From assembly GCA_947444195.1 (NCBI GenBank), contig CANEZL010000006.1, positions 62,001 to 126,000 on the forward strand: DNA of 64,000 nt, written 5' to 3'. Under the pieces are notes generated by a model. The model saw only the letters and a program-made list of their open reading frames with translations, was not told the origin of the DNA and searched no databases. This document shows positions 52,870 to 62,380 of the stretch, one piece after another. The DNA comes from Methylobacteriaceae bacterium (GTDB lineage Bacteria > Pseudomonadota > Alphaproteobacteria > Rhizobiales > Beijerinckiaceae). The position numbers and the translations under genes were made by a program. How positions within the stretch are numbered: the first letter of the stretch is position 1; the number at the start of each line of letters is the position of its first letter.

Positions 52870-53670
52870 TTGATCCGCCTTCGTCCCACGCTGCTCGCCG
52901 GGCTCGCCCTGGCGCTCGCCGGTCCGGCCCGCGCGCAGCAGGCGCCGCCCCCGCCGCCCTCCACCGCCCCCTCCCCGGCGCAGACGGACCCCCTGCCGAC
53001 CACCACGGCGCCGAACCCGCCGCAGGACCCGAACCGGACGAACGCCCCGCAGCCGGACAAGGCCGTCGCGCCGCCCGCGGCTCCCCCCGCCGATGCCAAG
53101 CCCAATGCCACCCCCCCCGCCCCGCCCGCCGATGCGAAGCCGGCGGCGCCGAACGCCGCCGCCGGGCGCCCGACCCTCGTCGAGACCGGGGGCGAGGCGG
53201 GCGACGTGGACGAGGTCGCCCTACGGGCCAAGCCCGCGGCGATCCTGCCCGGCAAGGCTAAGTGGGAGGAGGCGGTGCCGGCTCTCCGCCAGAGCTTCGC
53301 CCGGATCGAGGCGGAACTCGCCAAGGCCGGCATCGCGCCTGCCGGCCGGCCGATCGCGGTCTTCACCCGCACCGACGACGACGGCTTCCAGTACGAGGCG
53401 ATGATCCCGGTGGAGAACGCGCCCGAGGCCAGGCCCGAGGCCAAGCCGGAGGGGGAGCTGCGCTTCGGCACCACGCCGAGCGGCAAGGCCCTGCGCTTTG
53501 CCCATAACGGGTCCTACGAGGGCATCGACGGCACCTACGAGACGCTGACCGCCTATCTCGATGCCAAGGACATCATGGTCCAGGACCGCTTCATCGAGGA
53601 ATACGTCACCGACCTGAAGGACGGCGTCGACGACAAGCTCGACGTGAACATCTACGCCCTGGTGCGCTGA
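52870..53670 (+). CDS. Exported protein with GyrI-like effector-binding domain
   Basis: The 266-residue product starts with TTG at 52870; no ATG or GTG gives the same signal peptide ([20 protein letters not shown], cleavage after ARAQ). A proline- and alanine-rich linker covers about residues 24-100, with a PADAKP repeat. The C-terminal 150 residues form a GyrI/AraC-effector-binding-like domain: [40 protein letters not shown], ending DVNIYALVR. This domain is usually a cytosolic drug- or ligand-binding module; here it would act in the periplasm. GGAG lies eight bases before the TTG. No ligand can be assigned. Confidence 0.85.
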   Translation: MIRLRPTLLAGLALALAGPARAQQAPPPPPSTAPSPAQTDPLPTTTAPNPPQDPNRTNAPQPDKAVAPPAAPPADAKPNATPPAPPADAKPAAPNAAAGRPTLVETGGEAGDVDEVALRAKPAAILPGKAKWEEAVPALRQSFARIEAELAKAGIAPAGRPIAVFTRTDDDGFQYEAMIPVENAPEARPEAKPEGELRFGTTPSGKALRFAHNGSYEGIDGTYETLTAYLDAKDIMVQDRFIEEYVTDLKDGVDDKLDVNIYALVR

Positions 53671-53738
53671 GCGCGGCGCGCTGACGCGTCGCCCGCGCGG
53701 GCCGGAACCGCGGGGCCGGCCGGCGGATTCGACCCCGC

Positions 53739-54503
53739 ATGGCCCTCCTCCCCCGACACGAGGCTCCCGGGCGCCCGCGCCCGGCCAAGTCCTCCCCGAC
53801 TTCCTCCCCGAGCCCGGCGCCGGACCTCGTCGCCAAGGCGCTCGCGGTGCACCGGCGCCTCTGCCCGGTCTACGGCTGCCCGATCCCCTATTTCCACGAT
53901 CTCGACCCGGTGAGCGAGCTCGTCTCCTCGCTCCTCTCCCACCGCACCCGCAACGCCGATTCCGGCCGGGCCTTCAAGCGCCTGCGCGCCCTCTATCCGG
54001 ACTGGGCCGCGCTGATCGCCGCGCCCGTCCCCGAGATCGAGGCGGCGATCGCGGGCGTCACCTGGCCGGAGCTGAAGGCGCCGCGCATCCGCGACGTGCT
54101 CATGGCCGTCGAGGCGCGGGCCGGCACACTCGATCTCGATTTCCTGGCTGGCCTGAACGTCGCCGAGGCCCGCGCCTGGCTGGAGGCGATCCCCGGCATC
54201 GGGCCGAAGACGAGCGCGGCGGTGCTCTCCTTCTCCCGCCTGCGCATGCCGGCACTGCCCGTGGACAGCCACCACCACCGCGTCGCCCAGCGCCTCGGCC
54301 TGATCGGCCCGCGCGTCGATGTCGGGCCGGCCCACGTGCTGCTGCGGGCGCAACTGCCCGAGGATTGGAGCGCGCAGGATCTCTACGACAATCACGAGGT
54401 CCTGATGCTGCACGGGCAGCGGGTCTGCCACCACCGCAACCCGGCCTGCGGCGCCTGCGTGCTCGCCGATATCTGCCCGAGCGCGCGGACGACATCTGGG
54501 TAG
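53739..54503 (+). CDS. Endonuclease III-like DNA glycosylase (HhH-GPD, 4Fe-4S)
   Basis: Base-excision repair glycosylase of 254 residues. The helix-hairpin-helix is [16 protein letters not shown], with the Nth-type catalytic lysine, and the catalytic aspartate is in [16 protein letters not shown]. The C-terminal iron-sulfur motif [17 protein letters not shown] has the spacing C-x6-C-x2-C-x5-C. The N-terminal 30 residues ([16 protein letters not shown]) are a disordered extension. [20 protein letters not shown] replaces the usual Q-T-x-D region, so substrate range may differ from Nth. The canonical nth gene is probably elsewhere; this looks like a paralogue. Confidence 0.88.
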   Translation: MALLPRHEAPGRPRPAKSSPTSSPSPAPDLVAKALAVHRRLCPVYGCPIPYFHDLDPVSELVSSLLSHRTRNADSGRAFKRLRALYPDWAALIAAPVPEIEAAIAGVTWPELKAPRIRDVLMAVEARAGTLDLDFLAGLNVAEARAWLEAIPGIGPKTSAAVLSFSRLRMPALPVDSHHHRVAQRLGLIGPRVDVGPAHVLLRAQLPEDWSAQDLYDNHEVLMLHGQRVCHHRNPACGACVLADICPSARTTSG

Positions 54504-54631
54504 AGGCGCGCGCGCTCCGCCGAACCGGCGTCGCCGTCGGCGGCGCGCGCAAGCTTGACCCCGCCCGCGCCGGCGGTTCAGAAGCCGGATCCCGTCGGCG
54601 TGGCGGGCCTGACTGGCGGGGTAGGCGCGCG

Positions 54632-55693
54632 ATGGTCGCGTTCAAGGAACTGGTGTTTTCCGGCGTCCAGCCGACCGGGAACCTGCATCTCGGCAACTAT
54701 CTCGGCGCCATCAAGCGCTTCGTGGAGATGCAGGCGCGGCCCGCGCAATGCCTCTACTGCGTGGTGGACCTGCACGCGATCACCCTGTGGCAGGACCCCG
54801 AGGCGCTGCGCGGCCAGATCCGCGAGGTCACGGCCGCGTTCCTCGCCGCCGGCATCGACCCGAGGACGAGCATCGTGTTCAACCAGAGCCAGGTGCCCCA
54901 GCACGCCGAACTGGCCTGGATCTTCAACTGCGTGGCGCGGCTCGGCTGGCTCAACCGCATGACCCAGTTCAAGGACAAGGCCGGCAAGGACCGCGAGAAC
55001 GCCTCCGTCGGTCTCTACGACTATCCCGTGCTGATGGCCGCCGACATCCTGGCCTACCGCGCCACGCACGTGCCGGTGGGCGAGGACCAGAAGCAGCACC
55101 TGGAGTTGACCCGCGACATCGCGCAGAAGTTCAACACGGATTTCGGCTCCTCCATCGCCGCCCACGGCCACGGCGAGGCCTTCTTCCCGGTGACCGAGCC
55201 GCTGATCGGCGGACCGGCCGCTCGCGTGATGTCGCTCCGCGACGGCTCGAAGAAGATGTCGAAGTCGGACGCCTCCGACAACTCACGCATCAACCTCACC
55301 GACGATGCGGACCTGATCGCGCAGAAGGTGCGCAAGGCCAAGACCGATCCCGACGCCCTCCCCTCTGAGACGGAGGGTCTCAAGGGCCGGCCTGAGGCCG
55401 ACAACCTGGTGGGTATCTTCGCCGCGCTCTCCGAGACCACCCGCGAGGCGGTGCTCGCCGAGTACGGCGGCGCGCAGTTCTCGGCCTTCAAGGGGGCGCT
55501 GGTGGATCTCGCCGTGGAGAAGCTCGCGCCCATCAACGCCGAGATGAAGCGGCTGACCGCCGATCCCGGCCATATCGACGCGGTGCTGGCCGACGGCGCG
55601 GCGCGGGCCGAGGCCATCGCCGCCCCGACGCTCGACGCGGTGAAGGACATCGTCGGCTTCGTCCGGCGCGGGCCCCGGCTCGCCGCGGTCTGA
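54632..55693 (+). CDS. trpS: Tryptophan-tRNA ligase
   Basis: Class I aminoacyl-tRNA synthetase of 353 residues. The HIGH-type motif is [20 protein letters not shown], and the KMSKS motif is [40 protein letters not shown] and [20 protein letters not shown] are TrpRS landmarks. ATG at 54632; longer frames upstream overlap the previous gene in another phase. Followed one base later by a PfkB kinase gene. Confidence 0.97.
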   Translation: MVAFKELVFSGVQPTGNLHLGNYLGAIKRFVEMQARPAQCLYCVVDLHAITLWQDPEALRGQIREVTAAFLAAGIDPRTSIVFNQSQVPQHAELAWIFNCVARLGWLNRMTQFKDKAGKDRENASVGLYDYPVLMAADILAYRATHVPVGEDQKQHLELTRDIAQKFNTDFGSSIAAHGHGEAFFPVTEPLIGGPAARVMSLRDGSKKMSKSDASDNSRINLTDDADLIAQKVRKAKTDPDALPSETEGLKGRPEADNLVGIFAALSETTREAVLAEYGGAQFSAFKGALVDLAVEKLAPINAEMKRLTADPGHIDAVLADGAARAEAIAAPTLDAVKDIVGFVRRGPRLAAV

Positions 55694-55694
55694 G

Positions 55695-56627
55695 ATGCCC
55701 GCCGGGGCGGCCTTCGCCTGCCTCGGCGAGTGCATGGTGGAACTGCGCGCGCGGCCCGACGGGCTCCTGTCGCGGGCCTTCGGCGGCGACACCCTGAACA
55801 CCGCCCTCTACCTCGCCCGGCTCGGCGTCGGCGTGGACTACGTCACCGCGCTCGGCGACGACGACCTCAGCGGGGAGATGCTCGCCGCCTGGGCGGCGGA
55901 GGGCATCGGCACGGCCCATGTCCGGCGGGTGCCGGGGCGGCTCCCCGGCCTCTACCTCATCGAGACGGACGGGCGCGGCGAGCGGCGCTTCCTGCACTGG
56001 CGCGAGGCCGCGCCCGTGCGCCGGCTCTTCGATCCGGACGAGGCCGACGCGACCGAGGCGGCGCTGGCGCAGTCCCAGCGCGTCTACCTCTCCGGGATCA
56101 CCCTCTCGCTGTTCGCTCCCCCGGCGCGCGCCCGCCTCGTCGCCACCCTCACGCGCCTGCGCGCGGCCGGCGGCCACGTGGTCTTCGATACCAATTACCG
56201 GCCCCGCGGCTGGCCCGACCCAGCCGAGGCGTGGTCGGCCTTCGCGGAGGTCATCGCCCTCAGCCACACCGTCTTCGCGAGCGTCGAGGACATGGCGCAC
56301 CTGACCGGTGAGGCCGCGCCCGAAGCCATCCTCGCCCGGCTCGACGGGGCGGGCGTCGCGGAGGCGGTGGTCAAGCTCGACCGGCCCGCCTGTCTCGTCC
56401 GGCACGGCGGATGCACGGAAGCCGTGCCCGCGGCGGAGGTCGCGCCGGTCCTCGATACCACGGCGGCCGGGGACAGTTTCGCGGCGGGCTACCTCGCCGC
56501 GCGCCTCGCCGGCCGCGATCCGCCTGCGGCGGCCCGCGCCGGGCATCGCCTCGCGGGCGCGGTGGTGCGCCATCCCGGCGCGATCATCCCGCGCGCGGCG
56601 ATGCCCGCGCCGGAGGATCCGGCCTGA
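55695..56627 (+). CDS. PfkB-family sugar kinase (2-dehydro-3-deoxygluconate kinase-like)
   Basis: Ribokinase-fold kinase of 310 residues. The N-terminal sugar-binding ECMVELRARPDGLLSRAFGG contains the GGD of PfkB proteins (FGGDTLNTALYLARLG). The ATP site with catalytic aspartate is VLDTTAAGDSFAAGYLAARL. Best fit is KdgK, which phosphorylates 2-keto-3-deoxygluconate, but fructokinase-like specificity cannot be excluded. ATG one base after the trpS stop (TGAGATG) suggests co-transcription. Confidence 0.9.
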   Translation: MPAGAAFACLGECMVELRARPDGLLSRAFGGDTLNTALYLARLGVGVDYVTALGDDDLSGEMLAAWAAEGIGTAHVRRVPGRLPGLYLIETDGRGERRFLHWREAAPVRRLFDPDEADATEAALAQSQRVYLSGITLSLFAPPARARLVATLTRLRAAGGHVVFDTNYRPRGWPDPAEAWSAFAEVIALSHTVFASVEDMAHLTGEAAPEAILARLDGAGVAEAVVKLDRPACLVRHGGCTEAVPAAEVAPVLDTTAAGDSFAAGYLAARLAGRDPPAAARAGHRLAGAVVRHPGAIIPRAAMPAPEDPA

Positions 56628-56697
56628 GGGGCTTTTGTCTCCTTCCCCTTGCGACTGCTGGATTCACACATCTGGACGCAGAGGCGAAGATGTCTCC

Positions 56698-56867
56698 GCG
56701 CGCCCTCCCCCCTGTGCGGGGGAGGGTGCCGAGCGAAGCGAGGCGGGCGAGGGGAACCCGGCCGCCGAGAGAGGCCCGGCGTCGATGCCGAGCGCCGTCC
56801 TGCACCGTCGCTCCCCTCTCCCGACCCCCTTCGGGGGCCACCCTCCCCCGCAGAGGGGGGAGGGAGC
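56698..56867. repeat. Inverted pair of about 60-bp palindromic elements
   Basis: The 277-base gap 56628-56904 has no gene. The first element, about 56700-56757, includes CCCTCCCCCCTGTGCGGGGG and AGGGTGCCGAGCGAAGCGAG. The second, about 56807-56867, is an inverted imperfect copy (GGGGGCCACCCTCCCCCGCA). This is the common alphaproteobacterial CCTCCCCC...GGGGGAGG intergenic element. It lies between convergent genes, where it can terminate both. Confidence 0.8.
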
Positions 56868-56904
56868 GGGGTGGCGAACAGAACAGGCGCGGCCACCTGA
56901 AGTC

Positions 56905-57558
56905 TCAGGCCTCGCCGCGGGCCACCAGGGCCTCGTACTCGGCGACCTCCAGCTTGCCTTCCTTGGCGACCCGGGCCTTGTCCGCGTCGCTGATGACGTC
57001 GCCCGCGAGGTCGAGGCGCTTCCAGGCGGCGAGCGGGGTCTCGCGGCCCTCGCGCGGTACGTACTTGTTCTGCTCCAGGCGCTTGTACTTGTGAATGTAG
57101 CGCGGGCAGTTGATCCAGATCTTCGTCACGTCGACGCGCACGAGGTACTTCGCCTCGGGGTATTCGGCCATCAGCGGGTCGTCGCGCAGGAAGGTGGCGT
57201 TGCCCTGCACGCGGATGCGGTGCGGCGTCTCGAAATCGATGAACAGGAGGCCGACCTTGGCCTGCCCCGCGATGTTGCCCATCGAGTAGAACATGCCGTT
57301 GCCGTCGTAGCCGGGGAAGGCGAGCGTCCTCGCGTCCACCACCTTCACGAGGCCGGTCGGGCCGCCCTTGTAGGAGACGGTGGGCATGCCGTCCGGATCG
57401 ACGGTGGAGAGGAAGAACATGTCGCGGCTCGCGATGAAGGCCGCTTCCTCGTCCTGGATGGTCTCGTGCACCCAGTCGGTGTCGAGGCGGTTCGCCAGCT
57501 TGACCGTGCCGTATTCTTCCTGGAGCGCGCGGTGCGCCTCCGTGTAGAGCGAAGCCAT
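56905..57558 (-). CDS. Pyridoxamine 5'-phosphate oxidase-like flavin protein
   Basis: Split-barrel FMN-binding family protein of 217 residues. The core reads FIASRDMFFLSTVDPDGMPT, then FPGYDGNGMFYSMGNI and VGLLFIDFETPHRIRVQGNA, which are FMN-contact regions in the PNPOx/General stress protein 26 group. C-terminal 60 residues are charged helix. Substrate unknown. ATG 57558 has GAGGAG six bases upstream; an ATG two codons earlier is too close to that site. It lies 116 bases downstream of ilvC on the same strand, separated by a terminator. Confidence 0.88.
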   Translation of the reverse strand: MASLYTEAHRALQEEYGTVKLANRLDTDWVHETIQDEEAAFIASRDMFFLSTVDPDGMPTVSYKGGPTGLVKVVDARTLAFPGYDGNGMFYSMGNIAGQAKVGLLFIDFETPHRIRVQGNATFLRDDPLMAEYPEAKYLVRVDVTKIWINCPRYIHKYKRLEQNKYVPREGRETPLAAWKRLDLAGDVISDADKARVAKEGKLEVAEYEALVARGEA

Positions 57559-57625
57559 GGACATCTCCTCGAAGACCCTCTTCCGGGGCCGCGGGAGACG
57601 CTTAGACCAGGGTGCCCGGACGAGA

Positions 57626-57661
57626 AAGGCCGGCCCCGCTTGGCGGAGCCGGCCCGGCCTT
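57626..57661 (-). terminator. ilvC terminator
   Basis: On the minus strand AAGGCCGGGCCGGCTCCGCC and its partner GGGGCCGGCCTTTCTC form a GC-rich hairpin with a TTTC end. It lies 14 bases beyond the ilvC stop. Confidence 0.65.
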
Positions 57662-57674
57662 CGATCCGACAAGA

Positions 57675-60144
<2,470 letters not shown>

Positions 60145-60153
60145 GACGGCTCC

Positions 60154-60426
60154 TCACCGATCTCGTGCTTCGTTCAGAGGCCCAGAAGCTTCGCGACTTG
60201 GTAACGGACCTCTATGATCCGGCGGGAGCAGGACTTTCGTCGGCCAAGGGTCCGTGTTGCTCGTGATCGGACAGACGATCGCCCGGCGCGTCGCCGTGTG
60301 CATGAGCGGTTCGGAAATGACGATCGCCGGGCGGCGTCCATCCTGCTCAGTGCCACGCACCGGACCGAGTTCGACCAGGATCAGATCACCGGGCAGCAAC
60401 GCGGACTCAGCGAGGATCATCGTCAT
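60154..60426 (-). CDS. MazF/PemK-family toxin, possibly with altered C terminus
   Basis: PemK-fold endoribonuclease-like protein of 90 residues. Conserved blocks: LLPGDLILVELGPVRGTEQD (MazF loop), GRRPAIVISEPLMHTATRRA, and IVCPITSNTDPWPTKVLLPP. The C terminus then reads DHRGPLPSREASGPLNEARD, unlike the usual family ending. At the same place another frame encodes RIIEVRYQVAKLLGL before a stop (at 60174), suggesting a frameshift near 60215-60225. So the toxin may be truncated or altered. ATG 60426 overlaps the antitoxin gene by 20 bases. Confidence 0.8.
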   Translation of the reverse strand: MTMILAESALLPGDLILVELGPVRGTEQDGRRPAIVISEPLMHTATRRAIVCPITSNTDPWPTKVLLPPDHRGPLPSREASGPLNEARDR

Positions 60427-60724
60427 CGATGATCTCGGAACCCCGGTCCGGACCCCAGTCGATGGTCGGCGGCGCGAAGTCCGGACCGAGCCGGCGCATC
60501 TCGGCGACCATCTCCTCCAGGGTGTAGACCGGAGCGCCGTCGACATAACGGCGCCCGTTCCATGGCTGTGACAGAGGCTCGCCTGCATCCCTCGGCGCGG
60601 AGCGGGCGTGCGTCTTCGCGACCACCTCCACCGTCTCTCCTTCGCGGATGCCGAGTTCCTCGGCTTCCGCGGCGGTCAGCTTCACGACGAGGTCTTCGCC
60701 CCAGCGGACGACTTTGGCTTCCAT
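60407..60724 (-). CDS. MazE/AbrB-type antitoxin
   Basis: Antitoxin of 105 residues. N-terminal AbrB swapped-hairpin: AKVVRWGEDLVVKLTAAEAE then LGIREGETVEVVAKTH. The C-terminal half is acidic and aromatic (TLEEMVAEMRRLGPDFAPPT, DWGPDRGSEIIDDDDP), the usual toxin-neutralising tail. It overlaps the toxin start by 20 bases, so it is translated first, as in mazEF. ATG 60724 is the only good start. Confidence 0.88.
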   Translation of the reverse strand: MEAKVVRWGEDLVVKLTAAEAEELGIREGETVEVVAKTHARSAPRDAGEPLSQPWNGRRYVDGAPVYTLEEMVAEMRRLGPDFAPPTIDWGPDRGSEIIDDDDPR

Positions 60725-60776
60725 CGCAGCCGGCCTCCCGGAACCGGGCGGCGCCTTCCCGGCGCCGCCGCCGATC

Positions 60777-61319
60777 CTACAGCCGTTCGGCGCCCCGGCC
60801 CATCGCCGCGATGCCGGTGCGGCAGATCTCCACGAGGCCGATCGCGGTCATCAGGCCCACGAAGCGGTCGATCTCCTCGGTGGTGCCGGTCAGTTCGAAC
60901 ACGAAGGAGTTGAGCGTGGCGTCCAGCGTCTTGGCGCCGAAGGCGGCGGCGAGGCGCAGGGCCTCGCCCCGGTGCTCGCCCCGGCCCGCCACCTTCACGA
61001 GGCAGATCTCGCGCTCGATGGCGTTACCCTGGAGCGTCAGGTCCACCACCCGGTGCACCGGCACGAGCCGGTCGAGCTGCGCCTTGATCTGCTCGATCAC
61101 CGCGTCCGTGCCCGTGGTCACGATGGTGATGCGCGAGAGGTGGCGGGTCTCCTCGGTCTCGGAGACCGTGAGGCTCTCGATGTTGTAGCCGCGCCCCGAG
61201 AACATGCCGGAGATGCGCGCCAGCACGCCCGGCTCGTTGTCCACGATCACGGCGAGCGTGTGCCGGTTGACCGCTTCGACCCGGACCGGATCGGGATAGT
61301 GGGTGTTCATCGCGTTCAT
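60777..61319 (-). CDS. ilvH: Acetolactate synthase regulatory subunit
   Basis: Small subunit of 180 residues conferring valine feedback control on the catalytic subunit. N-terminal ACT domain HTLAVIVDNEPGVLARISGM with FSGRGYNIESLTVSETEETR, then LDRLVPVHRVVDLT, and C-terminal ALS_ss_C region (FELTGTTEEIDRFVGLMTAI). ATG 61319 or 61310. In most alphaproteobacteria ilvH lies directly after ilvB; here a methyltransferase gene on the plus strand sits between them, so ilvH has its own promoter. Confidence 0.95.
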   Translation of the reverse strand: MNAMNTHYPDPVRVEAVNRHTLAVIVDNEPGVLARISGMFSGRGYNIESLTVSETEETRHLSRITIVTTGTDAVIEQIKAQLDRLVPVHRVVDLTLQGNAIEREICLVKVAGRGEHRGEALRLAAAFGAKTLDATLNSFVFELTGTTEEIDRFVGLMTAIGLVEICRTGIAAMGRGAERL

Positions 61320-61429
61320 CGCCTCGCTCGTCTCCCGTTCTGATCTATAGCGCGCGGCCGAGGGCCCCGCATTCCCGCCCGGTGCCCTCGCCTGGACCGG
61401 CTCCGGGCCGCGTGATATCCGCGCCGCCC

Positions 61430-62335
61430 ATGACTCCCCGACAGCGCGCCCTCGACGCCGTGACCCCGCGCGGACGCCTGGGCGTCGAGCTCGGCCCCCT
61501 CAACCGGCCGCTGATCCGGCGCGAGGACGGCGAGGTGCTCTACGCCGACCACCGCTCCACCGGGGACCTGCGCCGGAAATACGCGGACCACGACCACGTC
61601 TCGGGCCCCGACGCCGCGCCCATCGTCGAGGTCGACCTCGTCCTCGAACACCAGAGCCTCGCCGAGGCGCTGGGGCCGCGCGCGCCCGTGGACTACATCG
61701 TGGCGAGCCACGTCATGGAGCACATCGCCGATCCCGTCGGCTGGCTCAACGACCTCGCCGCCGTGCTGCGCGAGGACGGGGTCGTGTTCCTCGCGGTGCC
61801 CGACAAGCGCTTCACCTTCGATTTCCGCCGTCCCACCTCGACGGCGGCCGATCTCGTCGCCCACCATCTCGCCGCGGCGCGGGTGCCGAGCCCGGCCCAG
61901 GTCTTCGCGCATGTGGGGCTCGCCGCCACGGTCGATGCCGGCGCGATCTGGGCCGGGCGGGGACACGACCCGCGGCCGATGTTCCCCGACCAGCTCGCCA
62001 ACGCCCTCCGCCACGCCCGGGGCGTGGCCGAGGCCGGGCATTATTTCGACGTGCACTGCACGGTCTACACGCCGGTGAGCTTCCTCGCCGTGTTCCGCGA
62101 CCTGATCGAACTCGGGCTGGTCCCCTTCGAGATCGCCCGCATCGATCCGACCGCGCACCGCACGGTCGAGTTCTTCGTCACCCTGCGCAAGCGCGCGGAT
62201 GCGAGCCCCGCCGAGCGCGCGGCCGCGACCCCGCGTCTCGACCCGGGACCGCACCATGACCTGCCGCCGGCACGCGGCCTCGGGCGGCGCCTCGCCCTGG
62301 CGCTGCGGATGCTGCGCACGGGCAGCATCCGCTGA
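61430..62335 (+). CDS. SAM-dependent methyltransferase-like protein
   Basis: Class I Rossmann methyltransferase-like protein of 301 residues. The motif I region is GVELGPLNRPLIRREDGEVL (GxELGPLxRPL), a variant of the EIGCGxG type seen in methyltransferases adjacent to glycan gene clusters. Motif IV-V is VDYIVASHVMEHIADPVGWL followed by REDGVVFLAVPDKRFTFDF. The C-terminal 40 residues are Arg/Pro-rich. Acceptor unknown. It lies between ilvH and ilvB on the opposite strand, converging on ilvB with 45 bases between stops. Confidence 0.88.
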   Translation: MTPRQRALDAVTPRGRLGVELGPLNRPLIRREDGEVLYADHRSTGDLRRKYADHDHVSGPDAAPIVEVDLVLEHQSLAEALGPRAPVDYIVASHVMEHIADPVGWLNDLAAVLREDGVVFLAVPDKRFTFDFRRPTSTAADLVAHHLAAARVPSPAQVFAHVGLAATVDAGAIWAGRGHDPRPMFPDQLANALRHARGVAEAGHYFDVHCTVYTPVSFLAVFRDLIELGLVPFEIARIDPTAHRTVEFFVTLRKRADASPAERAAATPRLDPGPHHDLPPARGLGRRLALALRMLRTGSIR

Positions 62336-62380
62336 GCTGAGAGGGCCGGGCACGGCCGGACCTCCTCTGTCGGACGGGGT

